Shown: piece by piece, positions 23,112 through 35,700 of the stretch
Position numbering within the stretch: position 1 is the stretch's first letter
How the letters are laid out: every line of letters starts with the position of its first letter
Source of the DNA: Aphidius gifuensis
Taxonomy: Eukaryota; Arthropoda; Insecta; Hymenoptera; Braconidae
Assembly (NCBI RefSeq): GCF_014905175.1
Contig: NC_057788.1
Span: 5,332,001-5,396,000, forward strand
DNA length: 64,000 nucleotides
Direction: 5' to 3'
Notes under the pieces: generated by a model
The model's input: the letters and a program-made list of their open reading frames with translations, nothing else
Told to the model about the DNA's origin: nothing
Database searches by the model: none
Position numbers and translations under genes: made by a program

Positions 23112-26100
23112 ATGAAGTGGAAGAGACGACCAGCTGAATTTCTTCCTGAGAAGACATTTTTAATTATAAAAGATGATTTGGATTCATTAACAGGTATTTA
23201 TTTATTTTCTAATTTAAAAAAAAATATATTATTTATTTTATTTTTATATTTTTCATTAGAAACAGTCGAGTTAAATCGACGAAAAAAAACAAAATCAGCA
23301 CCCGACACAGGCACTTGGCCACCAAAAATAAAAAAATCATGTCCATATGCTCCAATTGAGCGTCCAAAAACAGCAAATTTAGAAAAACCAATTGTACTAG
23401 ATCCAAATTTGGTAAATAAACTTGACATGTCATTGTTAAGTAAAGAACTATTATGTGATTCAATGACACGTATACAACACGATATGCAAAAATTGAGTAG
23501 TGGGAGTATGTCCTCGAGGTGTCATCGTAGAGTACCATCAAGTGAAAAACATAGTTCAATATCGAACATCATCGACATTAAGACACTTGTCACACGACAA
23601 AAACGTCGTAGTTTCGAGCAAATAACAGTTGAACAAATATCAAGCATTGACAAATCAAATACAGATTATCAAAATATGAAAAAACAATTATCATCAAGTA
23701 CAACATTTAATATTAGTGACAATAATATTAATAATAAAAAACGTATGAATATTGAAAATAAACGTTTAGATGATAATAATAATAATAGTAATAGTAATAG
23801 TAATAATCGTAATGGTACATTGAGAACAACTTTATCTACACTCAGAACAATCAAGTCATCATCATCAAGACCAGCTGAAATTGATGTATTCACTGGTTCA
23901 ACAAAAAATACAGCACCTGAGCCTTGTAAAACTTGTGGTCGTCCTGATCAACCTGAGCGTTTTCACAGTCATCCAAAAGGTGTTGTTCCTATTAAAATAT
24001 CCAGTAAAGATTTGTCAAATGGTAAAACTAAAGAAACTATTAGAAAAACTATACAAAAACCTGTTGCATTAAATTTTCGTAGTGAAAAAAAATTAAATAA
24101 TAATAAAGATACAAAAATTAAAGATGATGAAAAAATTGATAAATTAAATGATAATGAAAAAATTAATAATAAAAATTTATTGGATAATAAAAAAGGACCA
24201 AAAAGTGTAACATGTTATATATGTGCACGTGAATTTGGTACTGCTAGTTTTCCAATTCATGAACCAAAATGCATGCAGGTAAAAAAATATTAATACTAAA
24301 TAATAAAAAAAAAAAAAAAAAAAGTAAATGTTTTTATTGTGTTTGAATTTATTTTTAGCATTATTATTTTTTTTTTTTTAATTAAATTTTTATTCTTTTT
24401 TTTCTGTTAATATTTAAATGCTAGTTTTTTTTTTTATTATTTTTTTTCGTTTTTATTCAAGAATAGAGCGTGATTATGAAAATTCATCAACCATGAAATT
24501 AACTATGAATTGTTTAATGCGTTGTATCGATGGAAATGGCAAAAAATGACTCATATTTATATACAGCTGTTTCGTAATCAATCAAATCATTATTATTTAT
24601 CCTTGACTTTGACTGAGTCAGCCAACATTTTAATGTCACAAAATGGATATTGAAGAAATCAATCAATAATATTTCATTCTATTAAAAGACAATTAAATTA
24701 AATTTTCAATCAAATGAACCTTTACTTAATTAAATCCTGACAGCATATTAAATAAATATCTTTTTAATTTTTTTTATATTTCGTATTAAAATTTATTAAA
24801 TATCATATTGGTTCTAGAGATGGGAAAGAGAAAATAATGATTTACCAATATCTCAAAGACGTTTAGCACCTCAAAGACCAATTGTTCCTCTTAATCATCA
24901 GGATTGGAATAAAGCCGCCTGGGAACTATCTCAAGTATGATAATAATCATTTGTTTTAGTAATTTAAAAACCACACTAACATGCATTATTATGCACAAAT
25001 TCAAAGAATATACTTATTTTTTCATTGAGCTTAATCGTGCAATCAATGAGCTTTAACCCACTTAAAAATAACCCCAAGCAATTGGCCTCAAATTCTAGAA
25101 ACTTTTTTTACACGTATATACATTTTTCTTCCGCATACCACTAAGACATCTGATTTTTAACTTGACTATTTATAGCATTTTTTATAAATATATATTTATA
25201 ACACTTAAATAGGCATATATTTGATAATAGTTGACATTTTAAAATTATATTTTTTATTTTGCTTTATAATATGACTTGTGTAAATATGATATGGAAATTT
25301 TTAAACACATTATCCTAGACATTGGTGTAATTTTTTTATTTAATTGATCAATATTATGATATGCACGTGTGATAAATGTGTGATCAATACAATATGTACA
25401 CTTTGATAATATACAATAATATACAAAAAAAAATAACAAATAATTTACAATTTACATGAATATAGAAAAAAAAAAAATTTGTGCATTATACACTCACTCC
25501 TGCATGTATCAATGCCACGTGAGGGGGTATGTAAAATGCCAGTTGATCATTATCTTGTGTACATTTATATGCTTTGTCCTTTTTTTTATATGCTTGTAGT
25601 ATTTTTTTTTTTTATCTACTAAATTATAGATTGATCATTATAAATTGACATTGTGTTACTGTTATAGATTTCAAGGTTTACATGATGAGTTATCATTTTG
25701 ATATTACATTCGGAAATAATAAATTATTAATTTTCTTTCTATGATTTCAGACGCAACTGGTACCATGTTGGAAATGTGGAAGAACATTTTTACCTGATCG
25801 ATTGCCAGTACATCAAAAAAGTTGCAAGGCTTCCCCCAAGGTTCCTTTTTTTTTTCATTATAATATTATCAATATTTAAACATTTTTTATATTTATTTTA
25901 TCCTCGGATATGTTTAGCCTCAGTTTGATATGGATTTTTTTTCAGCTAAAAATATTCGCATATTATTTTTGTGACTATGTAGTTTATGTTTATTTAACGG
26001 TATATTAAATTTGTGGAAAATTTTATGATCCTTATATAATATAAAAACATTGACTAGTAGAAGAATATAATTATTATAGTTATTCTAAACGAATATATAT

Positions 26101-28749
26101 ATGAGACTTTTAAAACCGACATTTTTCGTTCACGAAAACAAAAAAAATTAAAAATACGCCCCTAAAAAAATTGATTTTACTTGCTGCTGTTGGGGTGAAT
26201 TAATACTATTGTATTTTTTAATATGTTATTTTTATTTATCGTTTTGATGATCAGTGTATTTTTAGAAACAAAAAAAAGTTCGTGCATGATTAATATACAG
26301 TGAAATTAACTAATTAAATTTTATTACAGAGTACTACACCACCGAAATCTGATAAATCTGAAAGTCTCGAGAGACTTGAAAATACAAATAATAATCAACT
26401 TATTGGTCTTCGCACAATATGTTGTAAAGTTTGCGGAAGAAATTTTGGCTCAAGAAGTATTAACATTCATGAACCACAGTGTTTAAAAAGATGGCAAATT
26501 GAGAATGAAAGAAAAAAGGATATTTCAAAATGGGAAAAAAACTCAACAACTCCACCTCGATCACCCTCACTAACAACTAATTCTTCAACAGTGAGTCATT
26601 CATTAAAATAATAACTTCCTCAATAAAAAAAACAAAAAACTAAACAAACAAATACATAAAATTAAAATCATGATAAACAAAATTTATTATTAATATATTT
26701 TTAATTTTGTTTTTATAATTAAATACTATAAATCATTTTTATTGAAAAAAAAAAAAAAAATTTATTTATTTTAGGATATATTAAAATCAAGAATAACAAC
26801 TTGTTATATATGTGGACGTGATTTTGGTTCAGCAAGTATTGAAATTCACGAGCCTCAGTGTTTAAAAAAATGGCAAATTGAAAATGCAAAATTACCAGTT
26901 AGTCAACGAAGACAAGAGCCACAAAAACCGGATATAATTTTTAAAAGTATGTATACTAAATTTTTTTTTTTTTACAACATAAACATGAATGAAAAAAAAA
27001 AATATAAAAAAAAATAAAAATAAATAATCAAGATTCAGGCAATTTATAAACCATGAAAATTTATATAAATTCAAATCTCTAGACATAATTTCCGCATGCC
27101 TAAAATACATATCGTGTGTTCATATAATAATATAAAATATTCAGGTAAAAATCTTGGTCAAGCATAGACTTGGGTTCAATGCTCTTTTGTAGGATCGATG
27201 TGTGTCCAAAAGCTTTATTTTTAAGTTGTTGGCTTTGTCTCATCTATACAGAAAGCCAACATTATAATAAAGCATTATTTTATTTTTATTTTTTTTTAAC
27301 ATTAAAATGCGCATGCGATATAGATGAATGATTACAAGTCACAAGTGACTTTATTTCCGGTTATATAGTGAGCATGAAGTTGACATTATTATGCGTATAA
27401 TTTTAATATAAATATATTCAATTCAAATGTAAATTTTTATAATCAATTCAAATTAAAATTATTCTCAACAGCTTCGAATAACTTGACATACTTTTTTATT
27501 TTTTTTTTCATATTATTATGGTGAATATCAATTTGAAAATGATAAAGAAAAAAATATTTCTATTGATTAGAAAATAAAGCTATTATTTTTTTTAATAATT
27601 AAAATAATTTTTTATAATATTTCTAAATTTTATTTACTATGAATTTAATTGACTGGTCTCTTCATTATTTATTTATTTATTTCTTTGTGTAGACTTTAAA
27701 CAGCTCATATTTTTTGTTTATGAATAAAAAATTAATTCACTTGCTTACCCTAGTGGCGTCAAGTGTTTTGATTAAACAAAAGTTATTGGCTGTCTAGTAA
27801 ATATTTATGATGATTAACATACTGGTATTGTATGCTGATTAATGATTGACATATCAAAAAATTAGTTGAATAATAAATCAAATTTTGATTCTTTATTTTG
27901 TTGTTGAAGTTAAAGAAACTTTGTGGTGTCATCATATCTTATGTATATTTTTTATTGTTTTTTTCTTTTTTTTTTTTCCTTAAAAAAAGATAAGGTCGTT
28001 TTGGTACTTTATCACTGTTAAATATTGACAGGTTTTTATTTGTTCTTCAAAATGAATAAATGTCTAGTTTGTTTAAGAAAATAATTTAATTAAAATTTTT
28101 ATCACTTAAAACAAGATTAAAAAGTTAAAAATAATTTCAATTCAGTTTTTTTTTTTTTACTTTGGTAAAGTTTGATGAACTTGAAAATTATTGGATAAAT
28201 AAATATTAGTTTTCAATTAATGTGAACGTAGAATAATTGATTAAATTAGGTTTTTTTTTTTTTATGTTAGAAGAACAAATATTGACATGTGTTATTATAA
28301 AAGTTGAGAATAGTATTATATCGATTTGTGCATTTGTAAATGCGCATGTATATGACCAGAGTATCAATAATATTATGCATAATTTTAACTGAATATTCTA
28401 ACGGTGTATGTATTATTTCGTTGACGATAGAAATGTCTTTCTTTATATATCAAATAAAAGAAAAAAAAAATAAAATAAACGGGAACATTTATTGATATTA
28501 TTTTATATTCAGGCTAAACTTACACCCAGGTCAGCTATGTTAACTCTAATAATTTAATTAAAACTTTTAGATTCTCCAACATCATCATCATCATCGTCAT
28601 CATCATCAAAACATGTAATCGATTGGCCAGCAACAACAGAGGCAAGATGGAAATCACACTTGGGCCAATTAGTACCATGTAAAAAATGCAAAAGAACATT
28701 TAATCCAGATCGTGTTACAATTCACGAAGTCAATTGCAAAGGCATTTAA
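23112..28749 (+). CDS. C2HC zinc-finger protein with five canonical fingers (ZNF474/ZC2HC1-like)
   Basis: Seven exons (23112-23193, 23260-24278, 24818-24934, 25751-25840, 26330-26590, 26775-26946, 28571-28749) join to 639 residues. Five fingers fit C-x2-C-x11-H-x3-C exactly: C346/C349/H361/C365, C412/C415/H427/C431, C468/C471/H483/C487, C533/C536/H548/C552 and C617/C620/H632/C636. A degenerate one at residues 250-265 (CKTCGRPDQPERFHSH) lacks the last Cys. Two finger types recur: 'CxxCxRxFGxxSxxIHEPxC' (346, 468, 533) and 'CxxCxRTFxPDRxxxHxxxC' (412, 617). These are zf-C2HC_2 fingers as in ZNF474 and ZC2HC1 proteins, whose role is poorly known and often testis- or cilium-linked. The N-terminal 240 residues are low-complexity and basic. 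Exon 4's donor (AAG then GTTCCT) is weak, so that border is the least sure. The last intron is 1.6 kb. Confidence 0.86.
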
Positions 28750-29773
28750 TTGCCTAATAAATTAATCAACATCACTAAAAATTATAACTCACTAATTCAC
28801 GTCAATTATTAATTTAAATTATAATCTATTTTTATTTGACAGTGTGCTCTGTCAATTTTTAATACCTCATAATTCATGTCACATGTATTGATTCATTAAT
28901 TTTAAAAATTAATAAATCACTATTTTTTAATAATTTATTATTAAATAAGTATATTTTGTACAACGTCATTATTTAATGATGATTTATTTGTATAAAAAAA
29001 GAGGAAACAAACAAAATAACTTGTTTAAATTTCAACAAACAATCACGTTTAAAAAAAAACATACACTTTATATAAATTTAATTATTTATTTGATGTTTTG
29101 AATTGTTTAAACTATTTAAATGTGTAACATAATATTTAGTACTGATATATAATTTTTTTTTTAAATTAAATAAATATATTTATTTAAAAAATATTTAAAT
29201 ATCAATATGATTTTTTTTTTTTTTAAATTATTTTTTGTTTTATTATAAAAAATTAAACGTATCTTTTTAATTTAATTTTCCAGTAGATATTTATTTAATT
29301 TTTTTGTTACATGATTATCAAAGCAGTACTAGAATTTCATACAATAATTATCATTTAATTATTGTTCTAAATTCTAGTACTTATATATGCCAAATGAAAA
29401 TACATTTGATTACTGTATAAAATTCTAGTACTTATTATTTTACATCAATTTTACAATATTTGTATTTTTAAAATAGCTTTATAAATTTTTTACACCTATA
29501 TAAAATAATACTACATCACATAGAAAATTAAATAAAAAATTAATGTCAATGAATTTTTAAAAATTAAATAATATAAAGATAATAAAATTAAATAAAAATA
29601 AAAAAATCATTTGTCATAATAATAATGAGGTAGATAAAAATTATTCGGTTAAAATTTGAGTATCATATCTGTTTTTGATGTAGAAATAAAATTAATTGAA
29701 TGATTTTTGTTTATGGATTTTTTTCAATTTTATGTTTATCATGAAAAAATAATAAATTATAATGATATAAAAA
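28750..29773. other. Convergent 3' intergenic region
   Basis: About 1 kb between two convergent genes, the zinc-finger gene on plus and the receptor on minus. It is A/T-rich and probably made of the two 3' untranslated regions. The only notable structure is the hairpin at 29325-29381 and its nearby half copy. Confidence 0.5.
29325..29381. repeat. 57-nt hairpin plus downstream copy of one arm
   Basis: A palindrome: 13-nt outer arms (29325-29337 AGTACTAGAATTT and 29369-29381 AAATTCTAGTACT) pair perfectly. After a 3-nt internal mismatch, 10-nt inner arms (29341-29350 and 29356-29365) also pair perfectly around a 5-nt loop. The 13-nt right-arm sequence occurs again at 29420-29432. It could be a transcribed stem-loop in overlapping 3' ends, a small transposon relic or a precursor hairpin. 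Confidence 0.6.
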
Positions 29774-32700
29774 TTAATTAGTTAAAATAGTAGTATTATT
29801 AAAACGTAATATAATTTTTGTTTTACTTTCTGTTTTTTCGTTGTTAATTTTTTTTGGTTTTTCAATGAGCTTCATTAGTACTGTTTCGTCAATCGGATGA
29901 GGATTTCCCTGAATGTTGGTATCAGATTTTTTTGTTGAATTACTGATGAGTCTTGTACTACCTCCTCTTGTTGCAAGCATAAAACTCGCATTGGTTGTTG
30001 CACTACGATGCTGCATTGTTGAACCGTCTCTGCAATAAATGCAGAGTTTATAAAATTAAAAAATAAAAATAATAATTAATACTAGTTAATTGTATATATA
30101 TTTTTTTTTTGTATTAATGATGTTACCTGTATCTAAATCCTGGACGTCTTTTTTTTGGCCATAAATGAAATGCGCCATATATCAAAGGATTCACAAGACT
30201 ATTTGACATGCCAAAAAAAAAAATTCCACTTTGCATATCTTTACTTAGCTGAAATAATTAATAAACTTTTTAATATAGGTATATACATCATTAATTAACT
30301 TGTAAGATTTTTTAATATACAAGCTGACTTGGATCTTAAGTTTAAAGTAAAATGTATTTGATAAAATATCAACACTATGTATTTCTTTTTTGAGATTAAA
30401 ACTTTAAATTGATACAATCTACTGTGCAAGTTGTACCTCTACGAATAGGTCAAGTTTAATTACATTAACAATATACTAAAAGTTTTAATTTTATTTATGT
30501 AAAAATAGTTTTAAAAAAATAACAAAAAAAAAACCAACAAAGAGGATAATTAACTATCGAAAAAATAAAAATAATTTATACGATTAAATATATCAATATA
30601 TAATTAACTTTTCGTTTGGTATTATATGTAAAACACTTTAAATATATTACTAAATATTTTTTATGGGTGGATACTTTTTTATGCATGTATCTCTGACACT
30701 TTGTTGGTTTCGCTTTAAACAGAAAAGCTATTAACTGGCATCGATCCAACATAAAAGTTCACTGGTTACCAGCGAAAAAAAAAAACCTTTATAAATACGA
30801 TGTTTTAAAAAATAAAAAAAAAAAAAAAACATTTTTAATTATGATTGAGATACCATGTCAGGTATTTTTTTTACACCCTTATGGGGTCGTTCATAAACCA
30901 GTCAATTTATCATAAATTTCTTTTAACGACAATTAGCTGATGATGATTAATGTTGATTGAAAAAATTCGCCAAGATGTTCATGTGTGTTTTAGGCAACAT
31001 AATTGATGATAAATTATGAACAAAGTTTTATTTTTTTTAAAAAAATGGGTAATAGAAAAATATTGAACTTACATGTTCATCAGGATCCAAAAACATGCAA
31101 ATAATCATCATGGTATAATAAGGTGTCCACCATAAAACAAATGCAGTTACAATGACAATACTAATACGAAGTGATTTACTTTTAGCACGATGAATTAAAC
31201 GACGACGATTAATATCACCAGTCAGATGATTTGCATTATGAGCATTTGCAACTTCTGGCTTGAAAGCTTTTCCACTTTCTAAATGAAAATAATTATATTA
31301 AAATTAGAAAAGTAAAAAGTTATCAAATTATTAAAATTAAATTACTCACGTGCAATTGTTATTACTGTTGAAACGTATGTTACAATGAGAAAAATAAGTG
31401 GTAAAATAAACATAAATATAAGACTTAAAATTGCGTATAATTGTTCTTGCCAAGGTTCAGTATATGTTCCATGAGTAACACACTGAGAAAATTCTTCGAT
31501 AAATGGTCCTTTTGCAACGTGAAACACAACCATCTGCAAATAATAATTATTATTATTCTACTTTGTCTAAAAATAATTAACGCTTATATTATTAATATTC
31601 TAGTAATAATAGTAAGTGGCTAAGAATCCACATTTTCAAATGAATTTTAACACGTGTAAATAGTTTAAAATAAAAAATAAAATTTATCTATTATCTGAAG
31701 TATCATCAGTTAAATTCCCCTTTATTTATTTATTCTTGTTTTTCATTTTTTTTTTTTTAAATTGAAAATTAATATTAAAAACAAAAAAAGTCAAACAAAA
31801 GAATGTTTTTTATATATTTTTCATCATATCATTAAAAATTTTTGTGTCTGTCGTTAGAACAAAAAAAAAAATTAAGTCAAAATTTCTAAGTGAATAAATT
31901 TGAGTAAATAAATAAAATATTATTTATCAGATAAAATATTGTGAAAGAAAAATGTCTCATTAACCCATTTTTGTTTGATTGAAATAGACATCATTAGTTT
32001 TTATTTTTTTTTATTTATTTTATTTTATCAAAGCCATTATCATTTGAGAAATCATGTCAAATATTAAAGCCAAGCCTTTGGCTCTTATTATAACAGCAAT
32101 TAAAAATATACAAAGTCGACATGGACCAAATCCACGTGAAATTTTAAATTATATTTCATCAGCTTGTGATGTTCCTGAAGATGTAGCAAGGCGTCAGGTG
32201 AAAAAAAAAAATATTTTATCATAATTTTCGATCATAAAAAACAATATATGCATTATCATTTTTTTTTTAAAACTTATTATGGACTTGGGTCATTAAATTG
32301 TATTAAATTAAAACATCAGGTGTTGGCGGCATTAAAACGAGCCAAAATGAAGGGGATCTTACGAGAAACAGATGGTCACTATACTATACCAAATGGAGAA
32401 ATGGATCTTAATTCAATTGGGTATAATAAGCTTGGTCTTTTAAATCTTGTATGCAGAAAACGTAAGCAAATGCAACGAAAAAAAAAATCATCGGGCCATT
32501 GTGGTAGTATGAGAAAAAAAAGTGCTAGACGTGGAAGAAGTAGATCAAGAAAATCGAAATCGAGAAAAATGAAAGGATGTGGTAGTTCTCGTAGACGTAA
32601 AAGTAAACGTAAAAGTAAATCACGTAAACAACGTAAAAGCCGTAGTAAATATGACTGTGGAACTAAAAAATCAAGAAAATCCAAAAGAAATAAACGTAAA

Positions 32701-35700
32701 AAGAGCAAACGTGGAAATTGTGTTTGTCCAGAAAAATTACAACGTCCAGAAACAAAATCAGATGTTTGTTCTGTAAAGAGTGAAAAAGATAGCAACAAGT
32801 GCACATTGGATTTTGATGATGTTACGACAAATCCACATAGAAAATTAAGTAAAAGTCGAAGTGATTGCCGAAGTCGAACACGTAGTCGTGGAAGCAGAAG
32901 TGGAAGTCGAAGTCGAAGTCGTTCTTCAATGTATTCATAAAGAAAAAAACAAAGAAGAAAACAAAAAAAATCATGAGCATAAAAATCGATTTATATAAAT
33001 TGATTTTTATCTATTTTATACTACCAGTTGCTTAGTACAATGTGACATGAGTCATCTTGAATTTTACGATATGGTTTTTATATTTTTATATCTGATTTTT
33101 TATTATAATTTTTTTTATATGTGGTAATATACTTGGAATTTTATTACATGAAAATTATATTTTTTTTTTGTCTTGTTTATTGTGAATTTTCTTGTTTTAT
33201 TTTGACTTAATGTATGGTTATATTTTTTTTGGAGATAATTAAGTTGATGCTATGAGTGGCTATTGGATATTAAGGTTTTGTTTGATGTCAAACTTGAATT
33301 TATATTAGTATTGAACGCTCTGGGGATATAAAGGGTGAATAAATGTAGTCTTAAATTCTTTAGCGTCATCAAAGGATGAATGAGGATGCCGTCAGTGTTC
33401 CTTGAAATTGCCTTGTCTGGCAGGCAGTTTACAGAGATAAATTCACACATACAAAAAAGGTTTGAAAAAAAAAAAAAGAAACGCCAGCTTTTCGTATTGC
33501 TTTGTTCAGTTTTCCTTAAAAGTTTTATTCTGTTTATACGTTTGGCCCAGTTTTTTTCAGCGTTGAAGCTTTATTTTTCGTTGTTCATTTTATTTTAAAA
33601 AAAAAATACCAAGCATTGAAAAAATTTTTTGGTGATAAGTTAAGAAGTTTCAGATTAAATCAATGAGGTGGCTGGATTTATGAAACTTGGAATTATTGTA
33701 CAGCGAGAAAGAGTTTAAATCATCAATTGAAAAAGTTTTACACGTGCTATGGATATTAAAATAATATATACATTTTTTTTTTTTTCTCCTTTTATTTTTT
33801 CGTTTAATGAAGAAATTAAATTTTCTTTGATATTTTTTTATTTTATATTTCTAATTTAAAAATAGAATAACTCAGACATCATATAAAAAATAATTTCCAC
33901 GTAATAAAATAAAAATAAATATTTTTCCTTTTTATCAACGAGATATTATTTTTACATTTAAAAAAAATTTACCTAAACTTAGCTGAACGATTTTTAACTT
34001 TATTTTTTTTTAATGAAATAATTACTAGCAAAAGTTTCAAAAAAAAAAAAATGAAAAATTATATTTATAATAAACATAATGAGGAGGAGAAAAAAAAAAA
34101 TAAAACATATGTCAGTTACTTTGACAAGAATTAATGACTTAAAATTTTTAATGTTGGGAAAAATATTTTAGTATCACGAAATTCATGTTTACATATATGA
34201 GTCTATAAAAATTAATGATAAAATAAAAAAAAATCCTTGGAAAAGAACGTGCGTGTAGGTAGTATATTCGCTAAACGTACAATCAGTGTTGAGAATACAG
34301 CAAGATATCTGTTCACTTGTATTACAGCTGGTATGTTCATGCTGACAAACACAATCAAGAATATAATTAAGAATGCCACAGACATGCATATATTTTATTC
34401 AGGTGTACATTACACATCTTCTATTCAAATATTACATATAGCTATGAACATAATAGCTTCGTTTAAAAGGAAAATAATATTATATCTTTTTTTCTTTTCT
34501 TTGTACATGAATTTTAGTCTAAAAGTGTTGCAAGGATTTGGAGGAAAATTATAATGTTATAAACATAGCTAAATAATCAATAAATAATAATTTTAAAACA
34601 ATGAATTGGGATAATGTGAATGAAGGGTTATTGACAAGAATTTATATAGAATAAATTTAATATGAATTTAGACACAAAACTTGTCAATCATCATGTATTC
34701 CAACTACTCAATAAATAATTGGTATTTTTAAAATAAAAATTTTCAAAGGAATATTATTAATTTACTTGTAAATTTGTTTTTAAATTTGATAATAAAAAAA
34801 TTACTTCAACTTGATAACCCAATTTGTATAAACTTATGAGGTTGGAAAGATTTTTAAATTTAATATAAATTGAGTTACTTTCAACCTTGAAGACAAATAT
34901 AAATGATTACAATAAACACAAAGGCAAAAGAAAATTATCTATATAAAAACTTTTGAATAGTATAAAGTGCCTCATTGCTCAAAGTAAAAAAGTATTTTTA
35001 AAAGAATTTGCAAGTGTACTGTTTCGTTAAAAAATATAAAATTGATATTTGCAAAATAAAAAATTCAGTAGTTTATAAAATTCAACCAAATAAATAAAAT
35101 ATTTATTTTAAAAAGTACATAAATTTTATACTTGTTTTTTCAACAACTTACAAAAATGATAAAAAAAAACTCTTTCAAGATTACGTAAAATATTTTTTTA
35201 TATTTTTAAATTGTCTCAATTAATGTACTTTTATTTATTTGAATAATTTTACTTATGCCATATATCAAAACATTCTTGGACAGATAAAAAAATATAAAAT
35301 AAATAAACATAAGAAAAACAAAAAAAAAAAATAAAACAATGCTAAGGAAAGTAAAATAACAATTTAAATTATAAGCAAATTAAATTAATGAATATTTAAA
35401 TAAATAGTTTGTAAACACAAAGTTAATTTATTATTATATGCCACGAATATATCTTCATGACTCATTGAAAGATCGATGAAAAGTCTCGGATCAAGTGTTA
35501 CTGATACACGGCGATAATTCACATCAACTTATCCAATGCCCGTGGTGAAATAAATTCTACCCTAATCATTTGTTTAACTCATGCTCTTCAAATAGATGGT
35601 TAATTGACACATATAATTATTTTTTATTGTATACAAAAATAAAATAATTGCTTAATACTTTTGTGATGATGACTCTTAAATTTAATCTCTTTACAATATT

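Noticed and set aside
34237..34554. 105-residue ORF in the receptor intron
   Set aside because: AT-driven composition, no domain, no splice context; considered chance.
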